64,000 nt of DNA from an uncultured Collinsella sp. (GCA_958443615.1 CAUCLI010000001.1:310001-374000); one strand, 5' to 3'. Positions 24,653 through 33,498 are shown, counted from the stretch's first letter. The notes: generated from the sequence alone by a model not told the origin. Translations and numbers: made by a program.

Positions 24653-27478
24653 GTGGCAGAGAATACGCAAGCGGCCCCGCGTCTGGGCGAAGCGCTCACC
24701 GGCGACATGATCGCCGAGGTCATGTCGGGCACCCGCCGTATCGACCTGACCGATCTTGAGGCGGCGGTCGAGGTCCTGTCCGATATCGACATCCCCGTCG
24801 AGCTCCGCGACAACCTCGCGCTGTTCCTGCGCCTCGAGCGCCGTATCCTGCGCGAGTACGACGCCCGTGTGCTCGACGTCTTCGACGAGCTGATGATGAG
24901 CGTCATCCGCGCCAACGCCGGCGACCCCGGCGCCGAGGCGGATGGCGAGGAGGTGGACGAGCAGGGCATGCCCGCGGGCGAGACTCCCTCCGCGCGCGCC
25001 TTCCGCGACGCCGTGTCCCTCATCGACTCCCTCCCCATCGACCAGGCGCAGGTCATCGTGCGCGCCTTCACCACGTTCTTCCATCTGGCGAACCTGTCTG
25101 AGGAGAACTACCGCGTGGCCCAGCTGCGCGAGCGCGAGCGCCATGTGTCCACGGAGGACGCGGTCGACCCGGCGAATGCCCTCACGGTCGCGTTCCGCCA
25201 GCTCACCGATGAGGTCGGCGGTGCGAAGGCGACCGAGTTGCTCTCCCGCCTGGAGTTCCACCCCGTCTTCACCGCGCACCCCACCGAGGCGCGCCGCAAG
25301 GCCGTCGAGGGCAAGATCCGCCGGATCGCCCGCCTGCTGGAGGAGCGCCCCTACATGGGCGGCTCCGACCTGGTGGAAAACGAGCGCCACATGCTGCAGG
25401 AGATCGACGCCCTGGTGCGCACGAGCCCCATCGCGCTCAAGAAACCCACGCCGGTCGAGGAAGCCGACACCATCATCGACATCTTCGACAGCACGCTGTT
25501 CGACACCATCCCGGTGATCTACCGCCGCTTCGACGACTGGGTCCTGGGCGAGTACGCGGGCACGGTCCCGCCCGTGTGCCCGGCGTTCTTCCATCCGGGC
25601 AGCTGGATCGGCTCCGACCGCGACGGCAATCCCAACGTCACCGCCAAGGTGAGCCGTCAGGTCGCCGCCAAGTACGCAACGCACGTGATCTCCAAGCTTG
25701 CGGATAAATGCCGCCGTGTGGGTCGCAACCTCACCCTCGAGGCCGCCTACACCAAGCCGTCCGACGAGCTGCTGAACCTGTGGAGCCATCAGGTCGAGAT
25801 GAGCGAGGTCCTCACCGAGCGCGCCCGTGAGATTTCGGATGCCGAGCCGCATCGCGCCGTCATGCTCGTCATGGCCGCGCGCCTGGATGCGACTGTGACC
25901 CGCAATGCCGATACCATGTACCGCACGTGCGACGAGTTCCTCGGCGATCTGCGCGTGGTGCAGCGCTCGCTTGCCGCCGCCGGTGCCGTCCGCGCCGCCT
26001 ACGGCCCGGTTCAGACGATCATCTGGCAGGCCGAGACCTTCGGCTTCCACATGGTCGAGATGGAGTTCCGCCAGCACTCCGTGGTCCATAGCCGCGCCCT
26101 CGCCGACATCCGCGAGAACGGCATCCACGGCGAGCTCGCGCCGATGACCCGCGAGGTGCTCGATACCTTCCGCGCCATCGGGTCCATCCAGAAGCGCTAC
26201 GGTCAGAAGATGGCCAGCCGCTATATCATCTCGTTCACCAAGAGCGCCCAGCATGTCGCCGACGTATACGAGCTCGCGCAGCTCGCGTTCGCGCATGCCG
26301 AGGATGTTCCCGCGCTCGACGTCATCCCGCTGTTCGAGCAGCTCGAGGACCTCGAGGGCTGCGTGGACGTGCTCGAGCAGATGCTCGAGCTGCCCGCCGT
26401 GCAGGCGCGCCTCGCCCAGACCGGCCGCCGCATGGAGGTCATGCTCGGCTACTCCGACTCCTCCAAGGACGCCGGTCCCACCACCGCCACGCTCGCGCTG
26501 CACTCCGCCGAGGAGCGCATCGTCGCCTGGGCCGATCGCAACGATATCGACCTCGTGCTCATGCACGGCCGCGGCGGCGCCGTGGGCCGTGGCGGCGGCC
26601 CGGCCAACCGCGCAGTGCTCGCCCAGCCCGCCGGCTCGGTGAACTGCTTCTTCAAGGTGACGGAGCAGGGCGAGGTTATCTTCGCCCGTTACGGCAACCC
26701 GGCGCTCGCGCAGCGCCATGTGGAGTCCGTCGCCGCGGCAACGCTGTTGAACTCCGCGCCCTCTGTGGAGCGCGTGAACACCGAGACAACCGCCCGCTAT
26801 GCGGACATGGCCGCCCGCCTGAACGATGCGAGCCACGCCCGCTACCTCGACCTGCTCAACACCGAGGACTTCACGCCGTGGTTCTCGACCGTCACCCCGC
26901 TCACCGAGGTCGGCCTGCTGCCCATCGGCAGCCGTCCGGCAAAGCGCGGCCTCGGCGCCAAGTCGCTCGACGACCTGCGCACCATCCCGTGGGTGTTCTC
27001 CTGGAGCCAGGCGCGCATCAACCTGGCCGCATGGTACGGCCTGGGCACCGCCTGCGAGGAGCTCGGCGATCTTGAGCTGCTCCAGCGCGCCTACCGCGAG
27101 TGGCCGCTGTTCAGCACGTTCATCGACAACATCGAGATGTCGATCGCCAAGACGGACAACCGCATCGCCAAGATGTATCTCGCGCTCGGCGACCGAGCCG
27201 ACCTGGCCGACAAGGTCCTCGACGAGATGATGCTCACGCGCTCCTGGGTGCTGCGCATCGTGGGCGACGCGTGGCCGCTGGAGCACCGCCGCGTGCTCGG
27301 TCAGGCCGTGCGCGTGCGCAATCCGTTCGTGGATGCGCTGTCGCTGGCGCAGGTCCGCGCACTGCGCGAGGTGCGCGCCAACCAGGACGAGCTGTCCGAG
27401 GAGGCCAAGGCCGAGTTCATGAGCCTGGTGCTGGAGACCGTCACCGGCGTTTCCGCCGGCTTGCAGAACACGGGGTAA
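24653..27478 (+). CDS. ppc: Phosphoenolpyruvate carboxylase
   Basis: A 941-residue cytoplasmic enzyme that carboxylates PEP to oxaloacetate, replenishing C4 acids. Diagnostic motifs: VFTAHPTEARRKAV with catalytic H209, SDRDGNPNVT, GYSDSSKDAG, MHGRGGAVGRGGGP, and the C-terminal QNTG that ends most bacterial PEPCs. An acidic insertion occurs near residues 85-105. The start is the GTG at 24653, preceded by AAGGAGG; the ATG two bases upstream is out of frame. It has its own promoter and is followed by a terminator. Confidence 0.97.
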   Translation: MAENTQAAPRLGEALTGDMIAEVMSGTRRIDLTDLEAAVEVLSDIDIPVELRDNLALFLRLERRILREYDARVLDVFDELMMSVIRANAGDPGAEADGEEVDEQGMPAGETPSARAFRDAVSLIDSLPIDQAQVIVRAFTTFFHLANLSEENYRVAQLRERERHVSTEDAVDPANALTVAFRQLTDEVGGAKATELLSRLEFHPVFTAHPTEARRKAVEGKIRRIARLLEERPYMGGSDLVENERHMLQEIDALVRTSPIALKKPTPVEEADTIIDIFDSTLFDTIPVIYRRFDDWVLGEYAGTVPPVCPAFFHPGSWIGSDRDGNPNVTAKVSRQVAAKYATHVISKLADKCRRVGRNLTLEAAYTKPSDELLNLWSHQVEMSEVLTERAREISDAEPHRAVMLVMAARLDATVTRNADTMYRTCDEFLGDLRVVQRSLAAAGAVRAAYGPVQTIIWQAETFGFHMVEMEFRQHSVVHSRALADIRENGIHGELAPMTREVLDTFRAIGSIQKRYGQKMASRYIISFTKSAQHVADVYELAQLAFAHAEDVPALDVIPLFEQLEDLEGCVDVLEQMLELPAVQARLAQTGRRMEVMLGYSDSSKDAGPTTATLALHSAEERIVAWADRNDIDLVLMHGRGGAVGRGGGPANRAVLAQPAGSVNCFFKVTEQGEVIFARYGNPALAQRHVESVAAATLLNSAPSVERVNTETTARYADMAARLNDASHARYLDLLNTEDFTPWFSTVTPLTEVGLLPIGSRPAKRGLGAKSLDDLRTIPWVFSWSQARINLAAWYGLGTACEELGDLELLQRAYREWPLFSTFIDNIEMSIAKTDNRIAKMYLALGDRADLADKVLDEMMLTRSWVLRIVGDAWPLEHRRVLGQAVRVRNPFVDALSLAQVRALREVRANQDELSEEAKAEFMSLVLETVTGVSAGLQNTG

Positions 27479-27560
27479 GGTCTGCTGCCTTCGCAGGCGC
27501 ACGTTGGCTTCACGGGCTCGTTGCCCTTACAGGCGCACGTGCTTCACATTGCCTATGGAA

Positions 27561-27595
27561 TTATGCCGTTTGGGGGTCCTGAGCGGCATTTTTTC
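27561..27595 (+). terminator. Intrinsic terminator downstream of ppc
   Basis: ATGCCG (27563-27568)/CGGCAT (27584-27589) stem followed by a T run, flanked by an outer CCTATG/CATAGG pair. Confidence 0.7.
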
Positions 27596-27694
27596 ATAGG
27601 CAAAATCCAGGGAGGCAAAGGCAAAGCCGAGTGCTGCATAGGCAAAGCCATCGCGACCAAAGCCGAGGGCCTCTAGCTGTGGGCGGACCTCAAT

Positions 27695-27717
27695 GTGGGG
27701 ACAGTTCCTAAATTGAG
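27695..27717. repeat. Dispersed GGGGACAG-type intergenic repeat
   Basis: TGTGGGGACAGTTCCTAAAT resembles the GGGGACAGGTACAAAT elements at 42378 and 46562. Confidence 0.45.
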
Positions 27718-27739
27718 GCTGCAAAATGTGCGCGATGTT

Positions 27740-28237
27740 CTATCGAACGAACAGGTGTGCCAGGACCATGAGGATCCACAGGTGAGCGGGATAGAACCAG
27801 TAGAAGAGGTTCTTGGCCCCGCGCGTATTCCGCCCGCGCTCGCCGCTGTACAGCAGGACAAACGGAATCACGGCGACCGTCATCCACTCGCTGTCGAAGC
27901 ACAGGGTACTCATGAGCGAGATGCCGGTCGCGCCGGACTGCCAGCCCAAGAACGCGTTTGCGAACAGGACGGTGCATCATGCCGCGATGCCCGCGCAGGC
28001 AAGTCCGCGGCGTTCGTGCAGAAAGTAGAAGCAGCCGAGGACGGGCAACAGGTACAGGCCTTCTTCGCACGTGAGGGAGAGCCCACAAAGACCGATCGCG
28101 CCGAACAACGCACCGGTGCGGACAACCATACTCGCATCACGGTCGCGCACGCGCTCGATCAGGCACATGATCGAGCGCGTGCAGAGCATGGCGATGAGCT
28201 TGAGCGTGAAGGCATCGATGCCCCATGTGCGTGCCGA
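27740..28237 (-). pseudogene. TraX-family membrane protein remnant, interrupted by in-frame TGA
   Basis: Reading the minus strand, GIDAFTLKLIAM at 28237 resembles the N-terminus of TraX-family proteins, and FYWFYPAHLWILMVLAHL near 27750 their C-terminal helix. The intervening frame is continuous except for one TGA at 27977-27979, between AGIAA and CTVLFANAFLGW. No start codon precedes the N-terminal motif. The total of ~165 residues is shorter than usual (about 230-250), so a central deletion is likely. TraX-like proteins are acyltransferase-related membrane proteins (F-pilin acetylation in the original). Almost certainly non-functional. Confidence 0.65.
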
Positions 28238-28494
28238 TTCGTTTGAGGGGTGAGAGGCGAAGTGTGCTCCCGTACAGGCGGGTCCTTTTTATCGCGGTGA
28301 ATACGCCGTAGGGAATTGTGCGGGATGGTCGGCTGTCCCTCCATCGAATCGCCTTACGGTTTCCTTGCAGTCTTGTAAGGTGGAGCGAAAAATGCCGCCC
28401 TTCGTGAAGTGCTTGTGCTCCTAGACAAATTATCTCGAAAACGAAATAATTAATGGCAGCGGAAATACATGCCTGCAACATAGGGGAGGTTGTG

Positions 28495-28881
28495 ATGACT
28501 GTTTCTCAAGCTGCAGAAATGCTGGGAGTGAGTGCTGCTCGCGTTCGCAGGATGCTCAGGGATGGCGTGCTCGATGGCCATAAGGCGGGGGGCACTTGGG
28601 TGGTCGATCGCTCGTCTGTGGTTCTTCGGCTGAAAAGTGGGGTGCGCGTTGGCCGCCCGTCTCTTGACATGAAGGATGACCCCGAGGAATCGACTCAATG
28701 CCAACGTGGTGCTCGGGCGCATGAGCTCTACGAGGCCTGCCGCGAGGTTCTGGCTGGGGCATATGATGCGACCGTCCTTGCTGCGGCGGAATCGGATGAC
28801 GAACGCCGGTTTTACTTGATGGTTTCCGACTTCTTCCTTCAGCAGAGGCAGCGAGAGCTGGTGGCGCAGGGTGTCTGGTGA
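28495..28881 (+). CDS. HTH (excisionase-like) protein, likely antitoxin of the zeta-like pair
   Basis: A 128-residue protein with an N-terminal MerR/excisionase-type helix-turn-helix (VSQAAEMLGVSAARVRRMLR, then GVLDGHKAGGTWVV, ~1-45) and a helical C-terminal half (~65-128). The start at 28495 has GGGGAGG; the frame is open from 28453 without a better signal. Its stop is one base before the next ATG, so the genes are translationally coupled. By position and architecture it is the antitoxin/autoregulator. A short dyad AATTAT...ATAATT (28428-28451) upstream could be its operator. Local GC is lower than in the flanking housekeeping genes. Confidence 0.65.
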   Translation: MTVSQAAEMLGVSAARVRRMLRDGVLDGHKAGGTWVVDRSSVVLRLKSGVRVGRPSLDMKDDPEESTQCQRGARAHELYEACREVLAGAYDATVLAAAESDDERRFYLMVSDFFLQQRQRELVAQGVW

Positions 28882-28882
28882 G

Positions 28883-29491
28883 ATGAAGCCGCGCTATATC
28901 GTCTTTGCCGGTATCAACGGCGCTGGTAAGTCTACGCTATACCGATCGGGGTTGTGGGCGCGTAGGGAAAGCGATCTCGGCGCTCCCAGGATAAATCCCG
29001 ACGAGATTCTCGTTGCGAATGGCGATGACCCCACGGATATTCGAGCTCAAATGCGCGCTGGTCGAGAAGCGATCAAGCTCATCAATGAGTACTTTGGTCG
29101 GGGTGTATCGTTTAATCAGGAGACAACGCTTTCCGGCAGGTCGTGTTTGCGAGATATAAAGCGCGCTCACGACCTGGGCTACCATGTTGTTATGTGCTAC
29201 GTCGGCGTTGATTCACCTGAGGTTGCAAACGAGAGGATTGCGCATCGCGTTGCATTGGGCGGTCATGCGATTGATCCTCAAGAGGTCGTGTCGAGGTATC
29301 GTAAATCCATTGATCACCTGCTTGAGGCCGCTCCGCTCTGTGACGAGTTGTATCTGTTTGACAATACGCAGCGCTTGACCGTTGTTGCCGCTTTTGGTCA
29401 TCGGGGCGCTACGCACTCTGCATACTCAACGCAGTGCAACTGGGCCGCTTGCCTTCTCGAGCGCTTGGATTGCACGTTCGGGAGCAAGTAA
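28883..29491 (+). CDS. Zeta-toxin-like kinase
   Basis: About 202 residues with zeta-toxin features: Walker A GINGAGKST (~9-17), NPDE, SFNQETTLSG, the GGH motif followed by RYRKSIDHL, and ELYLFDNTQR. Zeta toxins phosphorylate UDP-activated amino sugars and block wall synthesis. The final ~35 residues look unlike the family, while another frame from ~29393 (GRYALCILNAV, visible to beyond 29500) looks more plausible, so a frameshift near 29390 is possible. The frame is also open from a GTG at 28871, which would overlap the antitoxin gene. Toxin activity is inferred. Confidence 0.7.
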   Translation: MKPRYIVFAGINGAGKSTLYRSGLWARRESDLGAPRINPDEILVANGDDPTDIRAQMRAGREAIKLINEYFGRGVSFNQETTLSGRSCLRDIKRAHDLGYHVVMCYVGVDSPEVANERIAHRVALGGHAIDPQEVVSRYRKSIDHLLEAAPLCDELYLFDNTQRLTVVAAFGHRGATHSAYSTQCNWAACLLERLDCTFGSK

Positions 29492-29903
29492 CGTCATTCG
29501 CGATAATGGGTCTGTTAGGGGTGGGTCTATCGGCAACGTTGAAATGGTGCCTGTGCAGTGATTTGGCCGAGCCTCATACGGTAATAGCCCTCCTCCAATG
29601 TTCCCAGCCTGTTAAGAGCGCGTGAGCCGGGTACTCTTCTGTGATGAGGCGCTCGGCTTTCCTGTATGCTTGTGAGCTGTCGCACTCGAGGGGCGGCTTT
29701 TGCGCCGCGTGTCGATCTTGCCTAAACTTTGTTGCTGGGTGCTGGTTCATCTGGAGCTGCGCCCTATCGAATGCGGGCATTTTGCGTATCGAGTCCCGTC
29801 ATGCGCGACAACGCATGCCGAGCCGCGCTGTCTACGCGCCCCGGCAGTCTGTACACCAGCCGCCCGCTACGGCACGGGGCGGCGCAGATCCAAAGGAGGG
29901 CTT
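29492..29903 (+). other. aspS upstream region, no gene recognised
   Basis: About 410 bp between the zeta-like gene and aspS. It contains the possible out-of-frame tail of the zeta gene (to about 29625) and the AAGGAGG of aspS at 29892. I looked for T-box-like features and found no convincing specifier or terminator pair. Confidence 0.4.
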
Positions 29904-31700
29904 ATGGCCGAGATGCCTGCCACCAACCCCGCAAACCTGCACTCCATGCATACTCGTACCTGCGGCGAGCTGCGCGCCGCCAACATCGGCGAGGAGGTCA
30001 CCCTTACCGGTTGGGTGAGCCGTCGCCGCGATCACGGCGGCCTGATCTTCTGCGACCTGCGCGACCGCGAGGGTATCACGCAGATCAACTTCGACCCCGA
30101 GCATTCCGACGGCGACGCCTTTAGAATCGCCGAGACCATGCGTCCCGAGTGGCCCATCCGCGTCCACGGCGTCGTGCGCGATCGCGGCCACGACGCGGTG
30201 AACCCCAAGCTCGCGACCGGCGAGATCGAGGTCCTGGTCGACCATGCCGAGGTACTCAACCGCTCCAAGACCCCGCCGTTCCAGATCGAGGACGGCATCG
30301 AGACCGCCGAGGACACGCGCCTGCGCTATCGCTACCTGGACCTTCGCCGTCCGGAGATGGCCGCCCGCCTGCGCCTGCGCTCCGATTTCACCTTCGCCAT
30401 CCGCTCCGCCCTGCACGACCGCGCCTTCACCGAGGTCGAGACGCCGGCGCTGTTCAAGTCCACGCCCGAGGGTGCGCGCGACTTCGTGGTGCCCAGCCGC
30501 CTGCAGCCGGGCAACTTCTATGCCCTGCCGCAGTCCCCTCAGCTGCTCAAGCAGCTGCTCATGGTCGGCGGCGTCGAGCGCTACTACCAGGTCGCCAAGT
30601 GCTTCCGCGATGAGGACCTGCGCGCCGACCGCCAGCCCGAGTTCACGCAGGTGGACATCGAGATGAGCTTCGTCGAGCAGGACGACGTCATGGCCCAGCT
30701 CGAGGACGTGCTATCCGATGCGTTCGCCCGCGTGGGCGTGGAGATGCCCACGCCGCTGCGCCGCATTTCTTATTGGGATGCCATGGACACCTACGGCTCC
30801 GACAAGCCCGACACCCGCTACGGCATGGAGCTTACCGACCTCACCGACGTGTTCGCCAACTCCGCCTTCAAGGTGTTCGCCTCCGCCGCCACCACCGAGG
30901 GCCACGTGGTGAAGGCCATCAACGCCAAGGGCGCCGGCGCCTGGCCGCGCGCTCAGATTGACAAGCTCGCCAAGGTCGCCGCGACCTTCGGCGCCAAGGG
31001 CCTCGCCTGGATCGCCTTCCGCGAGGACGGCTCCGTGAACAGCCCGATCGTCAAGTTCTTCACCGACGAGGAGATGGCCGAGCTCCGTAGCCGCTGCGAC
31101 GTCGAGCCCGGGGACCTCGTGATGTTCGCCGCCGGCCCGCGCCTCGAGGCCAACGAGATCCTCGGCGGCATGCGCTCCCATATGGCCGACGCGCTGGAGA
31201 TCCCGCGCGAGGGCCACGACTTCCTGTGGGTCGTGAACTTCCCGCTCTTCCATTGGGATGAGGAGGGCCAGCGCTACGAGGCGGAGCACCAGCCCTTCAC
31301 GCTGCCCCATGTCGACGAGCTGCACCTGCTCGACGAGGACCCGCTCAAGATGGGCTCCTGCACCTACGACTTCGTCATGGACGGCTTCGAGGCCGGCGGT
31401 GGCGGCATGCGCATCCACGACGCCGAGCTTCAGCTCAAGATGCTCGAGTTCATGGGCTTCACCGAGGAGCGCGCCCGCGCCCAGTTCGGCTTCCTCATGG
31501 AGGCCCTCGAGTTCGGCGCCCCGCCCATGGGCGGCTTCGCGCTCGGCCTCGACCGCGTGTGCATGCTGCTGGCCGGCACCGACTCCATCCGCGACGTCAT
31601 GGCGTTCCCCAAGACGAGCAGCGGCAGCGACCTCATGTCCGCGGCTCCGTCCGAGGTGAGCTTGGCTCAGCTCAAGGAAGTCGGCCTGCGCCTGGAGTAG
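29904..31700 (+). CDS. aspS: Aspartate--tRNA ligase
   Basis: A 598-residue bacterial-type AspRS. N-terminal OB-fold anticodon-binding domain (~18-120; TGWVSRRRDHGGLIFCDLRD), class II core with ETPALFKSTPEGARDF, FRDEDLRADRQPEFTQ (motif 2) and GFALGLDRVCML (motif 3), and the bacterial GAD insertion (~290-420). Charges tRNA-Asp (or Asp and Asn in the non-discriminating form, not decided here). The start at 29904 has a strong AAGGAGG. A terminator follows. Confidence 0.96.
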   Translation: MAEMPATNPANLHSMHTRTCGELRAANIGEEVTLTGWVSRRRDHGGLIFCDLRDREGITQINFDPEHSDGDAFRIAETMRPEWPIRVHGVVRDRGHDAVNPKLATGEIEVLVDHAEVLNRSKTPPFQIEDGIETAEDTRLRYRYLDLRRPEMAARLRLRSDFTFAIRSALHDRAFTEVETPALFKSTPEGARDFVVPSRLQPGNFYALPQSPQLLKQLLMVGGVERYYQVAKCFRDEDLRADRQPEFTQVDIEMSFVEQDDVMAQLEDVLSDAFARVGVEMPTPLRRISYWDAMDTYGSDKPDTRYGMELTDLTDVFANSAFKVFASAATTEGHVVKAINAKGAGAWPRAQIDKLAKVAATFGAKGLAWIAFREDGSVNSPIVKFFTDEEMAELRSRCDVEPGDLVMFAAGPRLEANEILGGMRSHMADALEIPREGHDFLWVVNFPLFHWDEEGQRYEAEHQPFTLPHVDELHLLDEDPLKMGSCTYDFVMDGFEAGGGGMRIHDAELQLKMLEFMGFTEERARAQFGFLMEALEFGAPPMGGFALGLDRVCMLLAGTDSIRDVMAFPKTSSGSDLMSAAPSEVSLAQLKEVGLRLE

Positions 31701-31750
31701 CCCGTCTGGTGGGTGCTCGTTCCCGTCTCGCTCTCATCATCATTGTGATC

Positions 31751-31782
31751 AGCGCCGTTCGGTTTATCCGGGCGGCGCTTTT
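31751..31782 (+). terminator. Intrinsic terminator after aspS
   Basis: AGCGCCG...CGGCGCT stem followed by TTTTC. Confidence 0.75.
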
Positions 31783-31946
31783 CGCGTGCAGGCGCTTGCT
31801 GTCGGACATGCTTATACACGTTGACCGGGCGCTTACCCCGTCCTGACATCGGAGCGGTACCTTCAGGTTGGTGAATTGGTCCGCGCCGGTGGCGACTCCC
31901 CGCGCGGCCGTTCGTGCCGCCGCAGACAGGCGAAGGGAGGGCCGTG

Positions 31947-32087
31947 ATGTTGCTGAACGCGTCCATCGTCGCGCTGGAGGGCGCCGTCACCCCAGGGAGC
32001 CTCATGCTGTACCTGGCGACCCTGTGCGCGCTCACCGCCATCGCCATAGCGGTGGGCATCGTCTTGCATCGCCGCGTCTTGCGCTGA
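31947..32087 (+). CDS. Small single-pass membrane peptide (46 aa)
   Basis: ATG at 31947 preceded by GAAGGGAGG reads MLLNASIVALEGAVTPGSLM, then one hydrophobic helix (LYLATLCALTAIAIAVGIVL) and a basic end HRRVLR. The good ribosome site and sensible topology support translation. No family recognised. It lies between the aspS terminator and a convergent FMN reductase. The ~100 bp before it is GC-rich and could fold, but I recognise no known riboswitch. Confidence 0.5.
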   Translation: MLLNASIVALEGAVTPGSLMLYLATLCALTAIAIAVGIVLHRRVLR

Positions 32088-32115
32088 GCTTCGCGCCGCC
32101 CCGCACGTCCGCCGG

Positions 32116-32670
32116 CTAATGATTCAGCTTGCGCAGCGCGTCATCGACGAGTGCGTCGAGCATTCCCTGCGTGCCGGGTTCGAGGGTGAGGACGTCTGTC
32201 TGCCACGATTCCGGCGTGAGCGAGATCCCCAGGCCGTCGCCCTCGAGAACTTCGACGGCCAGGGTGCCCAAGAGCGCCTCGAGTTGCTTGCGCATGCCCG
32301 CTGCGGCGCTCTTGCCCGCGGCGCCGCAGATCACCGCGTGTTTGCCGCGGATTGCGGAGGGGCTCGTCCGGTCGTGCTCATCGGTGGGGCGCGAGAGCCA
32401 ATCGAGGAGGTTCTTGAGCCCGCCGGGGATTTGATAGTTGTATTCGGGCGAGCAGAACCAAAGGACGTCGGCTTGCGCCACCGCGTCGCGTGCTCGCTGG
32501 ACGGCCTCGGGCGTCGGCCATTCGATGTCTTGGTTCATGAGGGGCACATCGTGCCAATCGAGTTCTTCGACCTCAGCGCGATCGCCGATAATGTGGATGA
32601 CCTCGCGGGCGAGTTGGCGATTGAAGGAGTGCTCGCGTAGCGAGCCGACGATCATGAGGACGCGGGGCAT
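32116..32670 (-). CDS. NADPH-dependent FMN reductase
   Basis: A 184-residue flavodoxin-fold reductase: N-terminal MPRVLMIVGSLREHSFNRQL phosphate-binding loop, the CSPEYNYQIPGGLKNLLDWL motif characteristic of the FMN_red family, and GKHAVICGAAG. It reduces FMN, quinones or azo compounds with NADPH. The start at 32670 is preceded by AAAGGAG on the minus strand; 11 further in-frame residues exist upstream without conservation. Single gene, convergent with the small membrane peptide. Confidence 0.88.
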   Translation of the reverse strand: MPRVLMIVGSLREHSFNRQLAREVIHIIGDRAEVEELDWHDVPLMNQDIEWPTPEAVQRARDAVAQADVLWFCSPEYNYQIPGGLKNLLDWLSRPTDEHDRTSPSAIRGKHAVICGAAGKSAAAGMRKQLEALLGTLAVEVLEGDGLGISLTPESWQTDVLTLEPGTQGMLDALVDDALRKLNH

Positions 32671-32797
32671 GTGCGCTCCTTTCGACGGGGTATTGCATAT
32701 CATTCCCCTAGGGAAGATGGCCAGACGCTCATTTGGTCGTCAATGGGAAATCTCTGAAATTATCCAGCGTCGCGCCCACCTTGCGTCGGCACGGAAT

Positions 32798-32863
32798 ACA
32801 ACCGCGGATGCGTCCCTCGTATCGGTCTCAACAACCACGGATGCGTCCCTCGTATCGGTCTCA
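32798..32863. repeat. 33-bp tandem repeat, two copies
   Basis: A unit containing CGGATGCGTCCCTCGTATCG occurs at 32798-32830 and 32831-32863 with one difference. It sits immediately upstream of the TPP riboswitch transcription unit. Confidence 0.85.
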
Positions 32864-32887
32864 TCTTGTTCTATACTCACTGTCGTA

Positions 32888-33052
32888 CCAACGGGGAGCT
32901 GGCGGAGGCCGGCTGAGAGGAAGCCCGTGGGGAGCAGGAAGCGCTTGCCCGGCAATCGAAGCCGCCGCATCGCTTCGGGTGGCCGTCGCGCCGCATCGCC
33001 CCACACCGCTTCGACCCGCAACCTGATCCGGGTAATGCCGGCGTAGGGATCG
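32888..33052 (+). promoter_or_regulatory. TPP riboswitch (thi-box)
   Basis: Conserved TPP aptamer blocks appear in order: ACGGGGAGCT (32891), GGCTGAGAGG (32911), then ACCTGATCCGGGTAATGCCGGCGTAGGGAT (32 to 50 bases into the 33000s: 33021-33050). The arm between the two blocks is long (~100 nt), i.e. an extended P3. It precedes a thiamine-binding protein and thiamine/precursor ABC genes. TATACT (32872-32877) just upstream may be the -10. Confidence 0.92.
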
Positions 33053-33113
33053 AGCAGCCTTGTTCCAAACCGACGTGGCGCTTGCTTAGAAGCGTTTGCC
33101 ATGAACGAGCGGA

Positions 33114-33147
33114 CGGGCCCCTACGGAAAACGAGGGGCCCGCTTTTT
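33114..33147 (+). terminator. Riboswitch expression platform terminator
   Basis: A perfect 9-bp stem CGGGCCCCT/AGGGGCCCG followed by TTTTT lies between the aptamer and the first gene, so control is probably by transcription termination when TPP is bound. Confidence 0.85.
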
Positions 33148-33169
33148 CGTGGCCTCGGAAAGGATGCTC

Positions 33170-33478
33170 ATGGAAGCAAGTGTCGCGATCCAGGTTTTGC
33201 CCCAGCGCGTCAGTGGCAACGACGAGGTTTGCCGCATCGTCGACGAGGCGATCGCCTACATCCAGACCAAGTTCCCCGATGCCTACGTCGGCCCGTTTGA
33301 GACCACCATCCAGGGCGAGTACGACCTGTGCATGGAGGTCGTGGCGGGTGTGAACCGCATCTGCGTCGAGGCAGGCGCCCCCGAGGTGGCCACCTACGTC
33401 AAGATTTTCTTCGCGCCTGAGGAGGGGGTCCTCACCACCGAGGAGAAGATCTCCAAGTACCACGAGAACGATGCGTAA
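33170..33478 (+). CDS. Thiamine-binding protein (MTH1187/YkoF-like family)
   Basis: A 102-residue single-domain protein beginning MEASVAIQVLPQRV, matching the small Thiamine_BP family (ferredoxin-like fold binding thiamine or HMP). YVGPFETTIQGEYD and VNRICVEAG are in the expected order. The start at 33170 (or 33164, same frame) follows GGAAAGG. It is the first gene after the TPP riboswitch and its stop is close to the permease gene, so it belongs to the uptake operon. Its role may be cytoplasmic ligand buffering. Confidence 0.8.
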   Translation: MEASVAIQVLPQRVSGNDEVCRIVDEAIAYIQTKFPDAYVGPFETTIQGEYDLCMEVVAGVNRICVEAGAPEVATYVKIFFAPEEGVLTTEEKISKYHENDA

Positions 33479-33498
33479 GGCGAGAACGATGCGCAAGG
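33463..33498 (+). repeat. 18-bp tandem duplication at a gene junction
   Basis: CGAGAACGATGCGTAAGG (33463-33480) is followed by CGAGAACGATGCGCAAGG (33481-33498). It duplicates the start region of the permease, giving MRKARTMRKA if the first ATG is used. Confidence 0.9.

Noticed and set aside
24651..24653. ATG start for ppc
   Set aside because: Out of frame with the PEPC sequence; the GTG two bases later is in frame and has the AAGGAGG at the right distance.
27977..27979. TGA as selenocysteine or recoded codon in the TraX-like gene
   Set aside because: No SECIS-like context, no redox motif, missing start and shortened length all favour a pseudogene.
29492..29903. T-box leader of aspS
   Set aside because: No T-box antiterminator sequence or Asp specifier stem could be identified.
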